Shown: piece by piece, positions 1 through 7,976 of the stretch | Layout: the number at the start of each line of letters is the position of its first letter | Position numbering within the stretch: position 1 is the first letter of the stretch | Source of the DNA: Lysobacterales bacterium | Lineage (GTDB): Bacteria; Pseudomonadota; Gammaproteobacteria; Xanthomonadales; Marinicellaceae | DNA length: 49,950 nucleotides | Assembly: GCA_026990095.1 (NCBI GenBank) | Contig: JALSIL010000475.1 | Coordinates: forward strand, 1 to 49,950 | Reading direction: 5' to 3' | The notes under the pieces: model-generated | What the model saw: only the letters and a program-made list of their open reading frames with translations | The model's database searches: none | What the model was told of the DNA's origin: nothing | Position numbers and translations under genes: made by a program

Positions 1-1083
1 AACCGTAGAATCTTGTCTGGCAAATTCAGCAACCAAGAAAGTAGTAATAAAGGCAGTATCTGCCATCGGCTCATCCATATGCCAAAGTAATTTTGGTAAC
101 AATTTCACCACATCAGGCTTGACAATGATTTCCTTATGATCCGTTTTGAATAATTCGGAAACCTGTTTTGCATAAGGAAGTTCATTATAATAGGAACCAC
201 CACTGTCACCACCAAAGCCAATGGCATACGTCTTAACCGGCTGGGAACTATGTTTAGCCATAAACGCAACGACTGCGCTTGAATCAATGCCACCGCTTAA
301 AAAAGCACCGATCGGAACGTCACTCACCATTTGTTGAGTTACAGCTTTTTCAATAGTCTCTTTTACTTTTTGTTTCCACTCTTCTTCTGTCCGATCAAAA
401 TCCAACTCAGAAGGCATTTCCCAATAAGGTTTTATTTCTACCTTTTGGTTTTCCACAACCATTAAGGAAGCAACGGGGAGTTTTTTGATGCCCTTGAATA
501 ACGAATAGGGGGCAGAAACATAACCCAACGATAAATACGAATCCAGTGCAACAGAATCAATCCCTCGTTCTACGCCTGGCACTGCTAAAATCGCCTTCGC
601 CTCAGTAGCAAAAATCAAGCGTTCACTATCCTGATAATAATAAATCGGCTTTATTCCAATCCGATCACGACCAATAATCAAACGTTTTCGTTGAACATCC
701 CAAAGCGCAAAACCAAACATGCCATTGAGATGCAGAACAAAATCATCGCCATATTCTTCATATAAATGAAGAATTACTTCACTATCTGACCCTGTTTTAA
801 AACGGTGTCCCCGGGCAATTAAATCTTCTCTTAATTCCCTGAAATTATAAATTTCCCCATTACAAACCAACCACAGCGTCTGATCTTCATTTGATAAGGG
901 TTGATGCCCGCCTTCCAAATCAATAATGGAAAGACGACGCATCCCGATTCCCAGGCCATTTTCAACATAGCTACCTGAGTCATCAGGACCACGGTGAATG
1001 GTAACATCCCCCATTAATTGCATTATTTCTTTTGTTGGAATGAAATTGCTATTTAGCGAAACTATTCCGTGAATGCCACACAC
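1..1083 (-). CDS. Asparagine synthase (glutamine-hydrolysing) family amidotransferase, C-terminus cut by window
   Basis: This is an AsnB-type enzyme with an N-terminal glutaminase domain and a synthetase domain that starts before the window ends. The start is a GTG at 1081-1083, placing the catalytic Cys directly after the initiator (V/M-CGIHGI). The HRGPDDSG and CNGEIYNF motifs of the glutaminase are present, and the ATP pyrophosphatase loop SGGIDSS lies near residues 264-270. The 361 codons seen are open to position 1, so the last third is missing. It is probably the last gene of, or continues, the minus-strand polysaccharide locus, 77 bp after the glycosyltransferase. In such loci these enzymes are thought to amidate sugar acids. 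It differs from the exosortase-associated amidotransferase at 21200-23089, so it is a paralogue. Confidence 0.9.
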   Translation of the reverse strand, partial: MCGIHGIVSLNSNFIPTKEIMQLMGDVTIHRGPDDSGSYVENGLGIGMRRLSIIDLEGGHQPLSNEDQTLWLVCNGEIYNFRELREDLIARGHRFKTGSDSEVILHLYEEYGDDFVLHLNGMFGFALWDVQRKRLIIGRDRIGIKPIYYYQDSERLIFATEAKAILAVPGVERGIDSVALDSYLSLGYVSAPYSLFKGIKKLPVASLMVVENQKVEIKPYWEMPSELDFDRTEEEWKQKVKETIEKAVTQQMVSDVPIGAFLSGGIDSSAVVAFMAKHSSQPVKTYAIGFGGDSGGSYYNELPYAKQVSELFKTDHKEIIVKPDVVKLLPKLLWHMDEPMADTAFITTFLVAEFARQDSTV

Positions 1084-1160
1084 GTATTGTTAATCCTTAA
1101 AAAATTTTAATTGAGCCAATTTATCGACACTTAGAGAACTAGTAATTTTAATCTACACTC

Positions 1161-2423
1161 TCAATGATCTCTACACACATCATTCATCATTTTAGCTAAT
1201 ATTTCGGTTCGTGCTTCGCGTGAGTGGGAAAAAATGTATTTATCTGATATTACAGGAGAAGTGCCTTGCTCAATCTGAAGTAAAAACTTGATCATTGTTT
1301 GAATTATTTCTTCTTTATTATCAAGTGCAGCAATGGAAGGCTCAACGCCAGAATTTAGCAAAACTGCAGCAGTATCGCCTTTAATATCAGTCAAAGCCAA
1401 AATAGGTTTTTTGGCACGTAAATATTCGTAAATCTTTGCAGGAATCTGATGATTACAATTTGCCGCCTGAAAAATAACAAGCCCATCAACCGACAACATT
1501 TCTGTTAAAGCCTCTTTATAACCAATTCCAGGCTCAATAAAAATAATATCTTGTAGGCCTTTTTCTCGAATCAACTTTTGATAATATTCATCATGCCCAG
1601 TCGCTCTCAATATCATTTTGAAATTGTCAGGACTAACCGCTCCAGTTTTTAGAAGCTCTTCCATAGCCAAAAAAAATTGCGAGGGATCTCGTTCAGATGG
1701 GTACAAAACACCACTATGAAGTAGAGTGATTTTTTGTTTATTCAGGTTTCTTTCGGGAATTTTCTTTTGAAGTTGTTTTTCTGCTTCGATAAAATTCTCT
1801 TCATCAAACCCATTAGGTATTAGAACCCAGTGATTGTTTTCTACTTCAGGATACCGTTCCTCATACATTTTTATTGCGCTAGGAGTTGTGAAAACAGCTC
1901 GCGAACAATATTTGATAGTTTGCTTTTCAATCCAGCGATATACCTTTCTTTGGGTAGGATTGACTGGATAATCATCTTCTGTCATAGAATCCCTGAAATC
2001 GGCTATCCAAGGTTTCCCTGTTATTCGATGAAGAATCAAACCAATTAAATGTGCTGTAGCAATGGGATAAGTGGACCAAATAATTTTAGGGCGAAATTTT
2101 ATTATCATACCCAAACCGGAAACAACGCCTGCAAAGCTCCAACTAACCCAACGGTCTGGCAAAGCCATCCAATATAAATAGCGGCCTTTTATAGACAACT
2201 GTCTTGAAGTATCTAGTGCGAAAGCTCTTTTTACAAAAACTGCTTCTGGAATTTCTTTAATTTGCCCATCATTTGATTCAATATAAGCAATCGGACTAAC
2301 CGTTAAAACCTGCGCCCGCCAATGGTGATTAAGTAAATATTGGGTAAACTTCAAAGTTCTCTGGATACCGCTACTTACTCTAACCGGCGGAAAATGATAG
2401 GCAATCATAAGAACATTTTTCAT
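1161..2423 (-). CDS. Glycosyltransferase family 4 protein
   Basis: A 420-residue GT-B type glycosyltransferase, predicted to add a sugar during repeat-unit assembly at the cytoplasmic face. The N-terminal MKNVLMIAYHFPP is the usual Rossmann start of GT4 enzymes. The acceptor domain contains IADFRDSMTEDDYP, and the donor domain has LIPNGFD followed by LLHSGVLYPSERDP; the C-terminal IPAKIYEYLRAKKPILAL region fits the nucleotide-sugar pocket. The reading frame is open further upstream (to 2549), but ATG 2421-2423 overlaps the stop of the hydrolase gene by 4 bp (ATGA), which marks it as the likely translationally coupled start. The sugar specificity cannot be read from sequence. Confidence 0.88.
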   Translation of the reverse strand: MKNVLMIAYHFPPVRVSSGIQRTLKFTQYLLNHHWRAQVLTVSPIAYIESNDGQIKEIPEAVFVKRAFALDTSRQLSIKGRYLYWMALPDRWVSWSFAGVVSGLGMIIKFRPKIIWSTYPIATAHLIGLILHRITGKPWIADFRDSMTEDDYPVNPTQRKVYRWIEKQTIKYCSRAVFTTPSAIKMYEERYPEVENNHWVLIPNGFDEENFIEAEKQLQKKIPERNLNKQKITLLHSGVLYPSERDPSQFFLAMEELLKTGAVSPDNFKMILRATGHDEYYQKLIREKGLQDIIFIEPGIGYKEALTEMLSVDGLVIFQAANCNHQIPAKIYEYLRAKKPILALTDIKGDTAAVLLNSGVEPSIAALDNKEEIIQTMIKFLLQIEQGTSPVISDKYIFSHSREARTEILAKMMNDVCRDH

Positions 2424-3298
2424 AAGTTTTTTACCCACTCCAAGCTCCAATTGGCTACTTGCTCTCGCCATTGGGCAGAGGAAAAAGTATGGTCGGCTTC
2501 GACTAGTGATTTTTGGGAAACTTTTTTTTCTTCCAGCAACATTTGCCACTTTTTATCTGATTTAACAGTTTCTCTAAATTCATCAGCCGTCAAATCATTG
2601 CCACTCAAAATCAACAAAATTGGCTGATCAAATTTTGTTAGACATGCCTTCATTCTTTCAGGTAATAAAAGTGTTTTTTCAACAAAATGATTTGCGTTGC
2701 TATATTGGGTGCTTTTTTTTGTGCTTTTTTGAACAACTATTTTTTTTATTAAATCGCCAAGTCCTTTAAATGATTCAACATAATCAAATTTTAGATGAAT
2801 AATTTTCGCCCAGAAATCAGGGTTACATAACCTTTTGATATAGTAATATTTTAAATAGGTCTTTGCTGCACCCTGTTCAGTAAAAACCCAGGGATTTAAT
2901 AAAATTAACCCCTTAACACGATCATCCTGATAACCGTAGAATAATGCTGCCGATGCCGCATCACAAAGTCCCCAAATTACAACCCCCGATAATTGAGGAC
3001 ATTCTTTGTACATAACATCTATTGCTAATGCAATATCGCTGTCAACGTCAAGAAAGGATCTTGGTTCCCCTTCAGAATCTCCCATGCCCCGGTAATCAAA
3101 ACGCATTACGGGCATTCCCGCATCAGCAAGCGTTCTAGCCAATAAAACGAATTGGCGATGACTTCCAACACGATATTGGGGACCACCAACTACAATCAAA
3201 ACACCAATATTGTTAGAAATCGAAACAGGATTATGAATGATGCCGGTTAACTTATTTTTTTCACATTCGAAAACTACAACCTTTTCAGACTGAGCCAC
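2420..3298 (-). CDS. Exosortase A system-associated hydrolase 1 (alpha/beta hydrolase)
   Basis: A 292-residue alpha/beta-hydrolase fold protein of the family found only in XrtA/PEP-CTERM polysaccharide loci. Signature stretches are GVLIVVGGPQYRVGSHRQF near residue 32 and MRFDYRGMGDSEGEP near 65. The nucleophile elbow reads GLCDAAS (Cys112) where most relatives have Ser, and a late Asp/His pair (SGNDLTADEF, EADHTFSS) is present. Start is GTG 3296-3298, one base after the stop of hydrolase 2, with GGAAGG six to seven bases upstream inside the preceding gene. Together with hydrolase 2 and the acyl carrier protein it suggests an acyl or aminoacyl decoration of the polymer, but the substrate is not known. 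Confidence 0.9.
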   Translation of the reverse strand: MAQSEKVVVFECEKNKLTGIIHNPVSISNNIGVLIVVGGPQYRVGSHRQFVLLARTLADAGMPVMRFDYRGMGDSEGEPRSFLDVDSDIALAIDVMYKECPQLSGVVIWGLCDAASAALFYGYQDDRVKGLILLNPWVFTEQGAAKTYLKYYYIKRLCNPDFWAKIIHLKFDYVESFKGLGDLIKKIVVQKSTKKSTQYSNANHFVEKTLLLPERMKACLTKFDQPILLILSGNDLTADEFRETVKSDKKWQMLLEEKKVSQKSLVEADHTFSSAQWREQVANWSLEWVKNL

Positions 3299-3299
3299 T

Positions 3300-4145
3300 T
3301 TAACCTTCCAATGTCAGGCAATTATTAGTCTCATTAAGCAACCCTGGCACTTCAGTAATTTCCTGAGTTGACCAAAAAGGACTTCCTAAAACTTTAGCTT
3401 CGCTGAGTTTTTTTACTTGTGACTTCAAAAAATCATAATTTTCAATAGCTAAAGCTGTGGCTTTTTTATCAAGATTATTTACAACCTCTAAAATTGAAAT
3501 AAATTCAACATCTTGTATATTCAACGACTTGAGATTTAGCTTGAGCATTGGACATGCCAATTCAGGATTTAGCATATATCCAGCTATTTCAATAGACCGT
3601 CCATCCAAAAGTTGGTTTTTCAAATCAGACACTTTTTCTTGAGGTGAATTTTTGTTCATCATCGCTGCGGCTGTACGCAATCTTAAAAATTGCAATACAA
3701 ATGTTTCTCCAGAAAACACCGGCTGCCAACAAATCAATTGTTTGACATTGAGAGTATTCTCGCTAATAAAATCCATGGCAAGTAATGATCCAGTCCTTAA
3801 TCCCCAAAAAATCAGGGATTGATATTCTCGATCAAGCAACCACTCACAAAGACTATTTAAATCACTCTGCCATTGCGACCACGTAGCTTCGGAAAACTCA
3901 CCTGAACTATCTCCAGTCCCAAATAAGTCAATAATAAAAACTGCGTAGCCATTTTTCACAAATTCTCTTGCTTGCAATGCCACCATTCTTCTGGATTTGT
4001 TCATTTCCTCTGCAAATGCAGGTATATGAACAATAGCCTTTTTTGAAAGATCATGGGGATTTAGAGGGTAATAGGCTGAGACATATAAACTACCCTGTGT
4101 GCCAGCAAGAAAAAAAGGGCTATATTGAAAATCTATTCCGGCCAT
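3300..4145 (-). CDS. Exosortase A system-associated hydrolase 2 (alpha/beta-hydrolase-like)
   Basis: A 281-residue partner of hydrolase 1, recognised by IPAFAEEMNKSRRMVALQA near residues 41-59 and LFGTGDSSGEF near 74. At the position of the catalytic nucleophile the elbow reads GLRTG (Arg117), so a serine-hydrolase mechanism is unlikely. As far as I recall this is typical of the family rather than a local mutation. It may be a binding or scaffold protein, or may act with the Cys112 hydrolase encoded one base downstream. It follows the acyl carrier protein gene by 50 bp in the same direction. Confidence 0.88.
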   Translation of the reverse strand: MAGIDFQYSPFFLAGTQGSLYVSAYYPLNPHDLSKKAIVHIPAFAEEMNKSRRMVALQAREFVKNGYAVFIIDLFGTGDSSGEFSEATWSQWQSDLNSLCEWLLDREYQSLIFWGLRTGSLLAMDFISENTLNVKQLICWQPVFSGETFVLQFLRLRTAAAMMNKNSPQEKVSDLKNQLLDGRSIEIAGYMLNPELACPMLKLNLKSLNIQDVEFISILEVVNNLDKKATALAIENYDFLKSQVKKLSEAKVLGSPFWSTQEITEVPGLLNETNNCLTLEG

Positions 4146-4195
4146 TCCCCTAAAAAATTAATAAATGATGATAGAAACGATTAATAAAATTCGCA

Positions 4196-4453
4196 CTAAC
4201 TCATGCTCAATTTATTATCGACAAATGAAATCAATGTTCCCACAGTCTCAAATATTTCTGCATCAATTTCATCATCATCGACAAAAAAACCATATTCTTC
4301 CTCTAACGCAGTAAGTACAGTTACTACAGCCATTGAATCAAATTCAGGAATTGAACCTAATAGAGGAGTATCAAAAGCTAAAGATTTGGCCACATTGCCG
4401 CCTAGCTGCAGAACATCAACCAAAATTGAAATTACATTTTCTTGCGTGGACAT
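4196..4453 (-). CDS. Acyl carrier protein, exosortase-locus type
   Basis: An 85-residue carrier protein with the 4'-phosphopantetheine attachment site at Ser40 in the motif EFDSMAVV, followed by the acidic helix LTALEEEYGFFVDDDEID. The length and fold match stand-alone acyl or peptidyl carrier proteins. It sits between an acyltransferase-like gene (22 bp upstream) and the two exosortase-associated hydrolases (50 bp downstream). Known loci of this type also hold an AMP-forming ligase and a PLP-dependent decarboxylase to load and process the carrier; neither is visible in this window. Confidence 0.9.
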   Translation of the reverse strand: MSTQENVISILVDVLQLGGNVAKSLAFDTPLLGSIPEFDSMAVVTVLTALEEEYGFFVDDDEIDAEIFETVGTLISFVDNKLSMS

Positions 4454-4475
4454 AAATACCTTAAATTTAAAAAAC

Positions 4476-5150
4476 TTACTCTGGTGGCTTTAACCTGAAT
4501 ACAGGAAATGAAGCCTTACGAAACGAAACATGAAAAAAAGGGGATACATTAGCAATCGTAACCTGAATACCCCCTAAACAAATAAATACAGCCCAACCAA
4601 TTATAACCGCACCCATCCGCTTATGCGAGAAAAGAGAATTAGGATTGAATGCAGATATTCGACTCAAAGACCAATGACAGTCTTCCTTTAATAACCTATC
4701 AGAAGTATAGTCCCATAATTTCAAAAAAACTGGTGACAACCTGAATTTTGGTTCAACATAAACATCAAAGTCCCACACTGAATCATTTGCTGGTAATTCA
4801 AACAAACAATTCACTTCGTCTTCTTTGTATTTGTCCTTTATATACCAAAGGCAACCAGCAAATTCTCCGTTTTTATAAGCAATCAGACTTGTTGCTCCTT
4901 GTTTATATCTATCATTAATTACTTCAGGAGGTCTAGGGCAGGGATGATTTCCAGAATTGACAAAATCAACAATTTCTATATTTTTCCCTCTTTTAGCAGA
5001 CAATAAAGGCTGTTTCGATAACTTTTGTGCAACATAAAAATATTTAATTAATTTCGAAGATGGAAAAAACGATAAAATACGATTAATTGAATATAAATAT
5101 ACATTTACAAGCCCAATTTGTTGGGATAAAGCTATTATTTTTTTTATCAT
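4476..5150 (-). CDS. GNAT-like acyltransferase, polysaccharide locus
   Basis: A 224-residue protein that looks like a distant GNAT-family acyltransferase: a central domain with SLIAYKNGEFAGCLWYI, then WDFDVYVEPKFRLSPVF, which resembles the beta4/beta5 and CoA-binding region, then FNPNSLFSHKRMGA, a pattern common in GNAT proteins. The C-terminus is mildly hydrophobic (IIGWAVFICLGGIQVTIANV). The frame is open to a TTG at 5169-5171, but ATG 5148-5150 (MIKKIIALSQ) is the better start. Placement directly before the carrier protein gene suggests that it uses the carrier-bound acyl group, but that is inference. Confidence 0.65.
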   Translation of the reverse strand: MIKKIIALSQQIGLVNVYLYSINRILSFFPSSKLIKYFYVAQKLSKQPLLSAKRGKNIEIVDFVNSGNHPCPRPPEVINDRYKQGATSLIAYKNGEFAGCLWYIKDKYKEDEVNCLFELPANDSVWDFDVYVEPKFRLSPVFLKLWDYTSDRLLKEDCHWSLSRISAFNPNSLFSHKRMGAVIIGWAVFICLGGIQVTIANVSPFFHVSFRKASFPVFRLKPPE

Positions 5151-5180
5151 ACATTCTACCCGAAAAAACAATAAGTCATA

Positions 5181-5327
5181 TCACTCCCACAAGAGGAAGG
5201 CTTGGCGGTTGTGAGTAGCTCCACGGGCTATCAGTTTTAAATGTTTATGCCTCACCATTTTCATTAGCTCTTTTTCCTTCCAACTGATCTTGATTTTTAA
5301 TTTAGCACCTGATTTGCTCTTCTTCAA
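5181..5327 (-). CDS. Possible small basic protein or gene remnant, unrecognised
   Basis: A 48-codon frame starting at TTG 5325-5327 and ending at TGA 5181-5183; an internal ATG lies 22 codons in. The deduced product begins MKKSKSGAKLKIKISWKEKE and is strongly basic, ending with HNRQAFLLWE. There is no convincing ribosome-binding site. It begins 6 bases after the 21-bp hairpin on the same strand. I do not recognise the sequence; it could be the tail of a decayed gene or a real small ORF. Confidence 0.25.
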   Translation of the reverse strand: MKKSKSGAKLKIKISWKEKELMKMVRHKHLKLIARGATHNRQAFLLWE

Positions 5328-5332
5328 AACCT

Positions 5333-5379
5333 GAAATGGACCCTATTAATTGGGCGGTCCAATCAATAGAGTCCATTTC
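5333..5379 (-). repeat. 21-bp stem-loop, fully paired as minus-strand RNA
   Basis: Arms 5333-5353 and 5359-5379 flank a 5-base loop. On the minus-strand transcript all 21 positions pair, two as G-U wobbles; on the plus strand the same two positions are A-C mismatches. No T tract follows on the minus strand, so it is not a standard intrinsic terminator. It lies downstream of the PEP-CTERM gene and could protect or process the mRNA end, or be an end of a decayed mobile element. Confidence 0.7.
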
Positions 5380-5524
5380 TTATGACTTTTGAAGTCACGG
5401 ACCGAGCCTTAGTAATCAGGAATAATATCTCCCATTTTCCGTAAAGTATTGTTCATTGAAATTTCTATCGTTATAGATGAATTTTAACAAAAAACCTTCG
5501 CAATGAAGAAAGACCCGCCATTTC

Positions 5525-6919
5525 TCAACTTAATTTCGATTTCCGTGTAAACAACAGAAAAAAACCGGAAATAAACAAATAAACTGCCCCAGGAAGTGGA
5601 ACACTTGAAGGCTGCCAATCATTAGGCTTAAATGCCCAAACATCACCATTAACTGGATCAACAACGCCTAAAAAAACATCTAATTCTTTACTATATTTCC
5701 ATTTTCCTAGCACCCCAGTAAAAGCACCAATTTCTGCAAGGCTAGGGAAACCATCTTCATTGCCAAAACTATCAGTTAATAAATTCATTTGCCAACCAGT
5801 CACATCGGCAGGGTCGTCGCCAGGAGTTAGACTCCATATATCTGCCCCACCACCCCAAAGAACAAAACGATCTCTGACTGGGTCAAAATCCATACCGTAA
5901 TCGCCTAACTTAGTAAAATCAAAGCTATCGCTACCTTGAATATCATTTGGTTTAATATTGATATTATTTACAATCTGCCCTGTGGAGTTATCAAGTAACC
6001 AAACGTTGAAATCTTGGGTCCCACCTGAAGTTCTAACGAACATATTTTCAAATGGTGAGTAGGCGCCAGCCCCCTTACCTGAGAAGGTTTGCAAAGCACG
6101 GCCTACTATTTCATAAGAATCTGAAGAGGAGTCAGTAAGATCGTTAACCGTATATTTAAGTAGAGTATTCCCTCCCTGAATATAAAGTACATCTTTACCA
6201 TTTTCGTTTGCGTAAGCAGATGCAGTATTAGTAGTTTGGATAGGTTCTCTATTATCACGGTTTTGCCACATATTACCACCGACTACAGTTTGATCAACTT
6301 GCGAACCTGTAGTCCCACCAACTTTATTTGCATCCGCTTTAGAAGGATCCCAAAAATAAGGCCCTGTCGCAGCACCATCTGGACGCTGAAATCCCCCTCC
6401 AGTCTGATAAGCAGCACCGCCAAATGTTACAAATCGATCAGCAACAGGAAAAAATTCGTTACTATCATAGGTATGACTTGATATTGGAGCGCTATCAACT
6501 CCATCTATAGCAGTATAAAGCCCCCCTGAAATCCTTTTGACTGCACTGGGAAGTGATGCACGTTCCCATTTTAAAGTTGAAGCCCTCCATCGATAAATGT
6601 CATTTCCTGCATAATTTGCATGCCCCCCTCCAAAAAAAACCAGATCCCCTCTATTACTATCCCACGCCATTGAACCCCAAGCTAGGATAATACTAGCAGG
6701 ACTTCCCTCGGTAGTTGGCCGCAAAGAATTAGGTGTCCAAACCTCGCTATATTTATTAGCGTTTAACCTAACCCATTGGTTTTCAGATGCCACTAAAAGT
6801 TTTTGCCCAACTAACGAAGAATTTGAATAAACAAAGTCAGCCGATCGAACCGAACTAATATTGAATATCAAAATGAATAATGAAGAAACAATGCTTAGTG
6901 ATTTTATTATTTTTTTCAT
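5525..6919 (-). CDS. PEP-CTERM sorted exported protein (kelch-like)
   Basis: A 464-residue secreted protein. It starts with a Sec signal peptide (MKKIIKSLSIVSSLFILIFN, cleavage likely near residue 26 at VRSA-D) and ends with a PEP-CTERM sorting signal: VPLPGA at residue 440, a hydrophobic segment AVYLFISGFFLLF and a basic tail TRKSK. The body has Gly/Trp-rich segments such as FFGGGHANYAGNDIYRW, FGGAAYQTGG and LWGGGADIWS that suggest a beta-propeller with kelch-like blades. Exosortase A should cleave at the C-terminal signal and attach or release the protein at the surface. It is the only clear PEP-CTERM substrate here and lies within the polysaccharide locus, which supports a role linked to the polymer matrix. 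Confidence 0.9.
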   Translation of the reverse strand: MKKIIKSLSIVSSLFILIFNISSVRSADFVYSNSSLVGQKLLVASENQWVRLNANKYSEVWTPNSLRPTTEGSPASIILAWGSMAWDSNRGDLVFFGGGHANYAGNDIYRWRASTLKWERASLPSAVKRISGGLYTAIDGVDSAPISSHTYDSNEFFPVADRFVTFGGAAYQTGGGFQRPDGAATGPYFWDPSKADANKVGGTTGSQVDQTVVGGNMWQNRDNREPIQTTNTASAYANENGKDVLYIQGGNTLLKYTVNDLTDSSSDSYEIVGRALQTFSGKGAGAYSPFENMFVRTSGGTQDFNVWLLDNSTGQIVNNINIKPNDIQGSDSFDFTKLGDYGMDFDPVRDRFVLWGGGADIWSLTPGDDPADVTGWQMNLLTDSFGNEDGFPSLAEIGAFTGVLGKWKYSKELDVFLGVVDPVNGDVWAFKPNDWQPSSVPLPGAVYLFISGFFLLFTRKSKLS

Positions 6920-6955
6920 TTTTAATAACCTTTTTTAGTAGCTTGATCTCAAATT

Positions 6956-7095
6956 TATAATACGAATTAAGAGCTAAAAGCACCCTATAATTAAAAAAAT
7001 CAACAACTTACATAATTTTTGTTTTCGCGTATTCAGTTGTTGTCAAGCTAGAATATTGATTTATAATGATAAAATTTAGCTCTTAATTCATATTA
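6956..7095. repeat. 140-bp segment bounded by 23-bp inverted repeats
   Basis: The arms 6956-6978 and 7073-7095 are inverted copies with one mismatch (core GAATTAAGAGCTAAA). The unit ends in TATAAT/ATTATA, so it looks like a small MITE-type element. A smaller inverted pair (AACAACT/AGTTGTT) lies inside. It occupies the upstream region of the PEP-CTERM gene, beginning 37 bp before its start codon, so it may supply or disturb that promoter. A TTGACA-like hexamer on the minus strand is inside the element. Confidence 0.6.
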
Positions 7096-7172
7096 TACAC
7101 TACCTCTTTCTTAACCCATCTTCGTGATGAAATGGCTACACTAAACCAATAGTCAAAAATACAATTCTATAC

Positions 7173-7931
7173 TTAGCGCGGCTTTTGGAAAAGAACATGA
7201 ATCCAATTTGGATGTGGACTGGCAAAAAGCCCTTGAATACGAATTACAATAAATGCTATCTTCGTCAACACTTTTTGCATTACATTTCTTACAGGTGGAT
7301 TTTGTAATTTTTTATCACAATAGACACATGGCTCATCTTGCGCATATGTTCCATACGGATTGCCTGCTAAGTCCATGAGAAATGTAGAGAGAAAATTGGT
7401 TGCTTCTTTCGCTTCTCCAACGAATGATACTTTTTCGAGAATAAGTGACGGAAATAGCGCTATCAACTTTTCCTTATCAAAACTATTTACGTGACCCCAA
7501 GGAGGGTTCTTTTTACCACATGAGTAACATGTAGTTCTTCCGACCCTGATATCCTGCCTAAATGGCACTCCGATAAGCAACCACCTGCTAGAAACACGAG
7601 TTAACTCTGAGCATGCATTTTTAAGGAGTTCAGTCGGTATGTGCTCAAGCACTTCAGCACAAAAAACGAAATCAAATGAATTATCATTAAACTTTAGCCC
7701 TGTAATATCGCCTTGGACACACGAAATTTTATTATGATGAATTTTTGGTTTATCTAAGTCAAGGGCAGTAATTTTTTGAAAATAATTCGTTAGTAATTTA
7801 GAAAAATATCCATCCCGTGCCCCTATATCTAATGCAGTTAATTCTTCATCAGAAACATATGAAATAAGTCTTATTAGATCTTCAGTCCGCTTACGTTCTA
7901 AATCACTTTCCCGATATGCTTTTAAATTCAT
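7173..7931 (-). CDS. Class I SAM-dependent methyltransferase with two CxxC motifs
   Basis: A 252-residue methyltransferase of the UbiE/COQ5-like type. Motif I is LDIGARDG (residues 34-41), the acidic motif II region is ITALDLDK, and the post-I motif is FDFVFCAEVLEHIP. Two cysteine pairs, Cys135/Cys138 (CYSCGKK) and Cys202/Cys205 (CVYCDKK), could form a small zinc ribbon, which is not usual for simple sugar methyltransferases. Its position suggests methylation of a glycan or lipid-linked intermediate; the substrate is not known. It is separated from its neighbours by the two repeat elements on either side. Confidence 0.8.
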   Translation of the reverse strand: MNLKAYRESDLERKRTEDLIRLISYVSDEELTALDIGARDGYFSKLLTNYFQKITALDLDKPKIHHNKISCVQGDITGLKFNDNSFDFVFCAEVLEHIPTELLKNACSELTRVSSRWLLIGVPFRQDIRVGRTTCYSCGKKNPPWGHVNSFDKEKLIALFPSLILEKVSFVGEAKEATNFLSTFLMDLAGNPYGTYAQDEPCVYCDKKLQNPPVRNVMQKVLTKIAFIVIRIQGLFASPHPNWIHVLFQKPR

Positions 7932-7976
7932 TGAAATTTACCTGCTCTGATATCTAATTGAATCTCTTGATTATAC

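Larger units (their letters stand above)
5151..5524. other. Intergenic region with long hairpin and possible small ORF
   Basis: This 374-bp gap between the PEP-CTERM gene and the acyltransferase gene is not empty. It holds a 21-bp stem-loop (5333-5379), a small inverted repeat TGACTT-TTG-AAGTCA just to the right of it, and a 48-codon open frame on the minus strand (5181-5327). No transposase fragment was recognised. Confidence 0.6.

Noticed and set aside
105..293. 62-codon minus-strand frame
   Set aside because: It lies out of frame inside the clear asparagine synthase gene and has no family features.
2340..2627. Plus-strand frame across the glycosyltransferase/hydrolase junction
   Set aside because: It is antisense to two well supported, overlapping genes and has no recognisable domain.
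5333..5379. Intrinsic terminator at the long hairpin
   Set aside because: No T tract follows on either strand, so it was listed as a repeat and not as a terminator.
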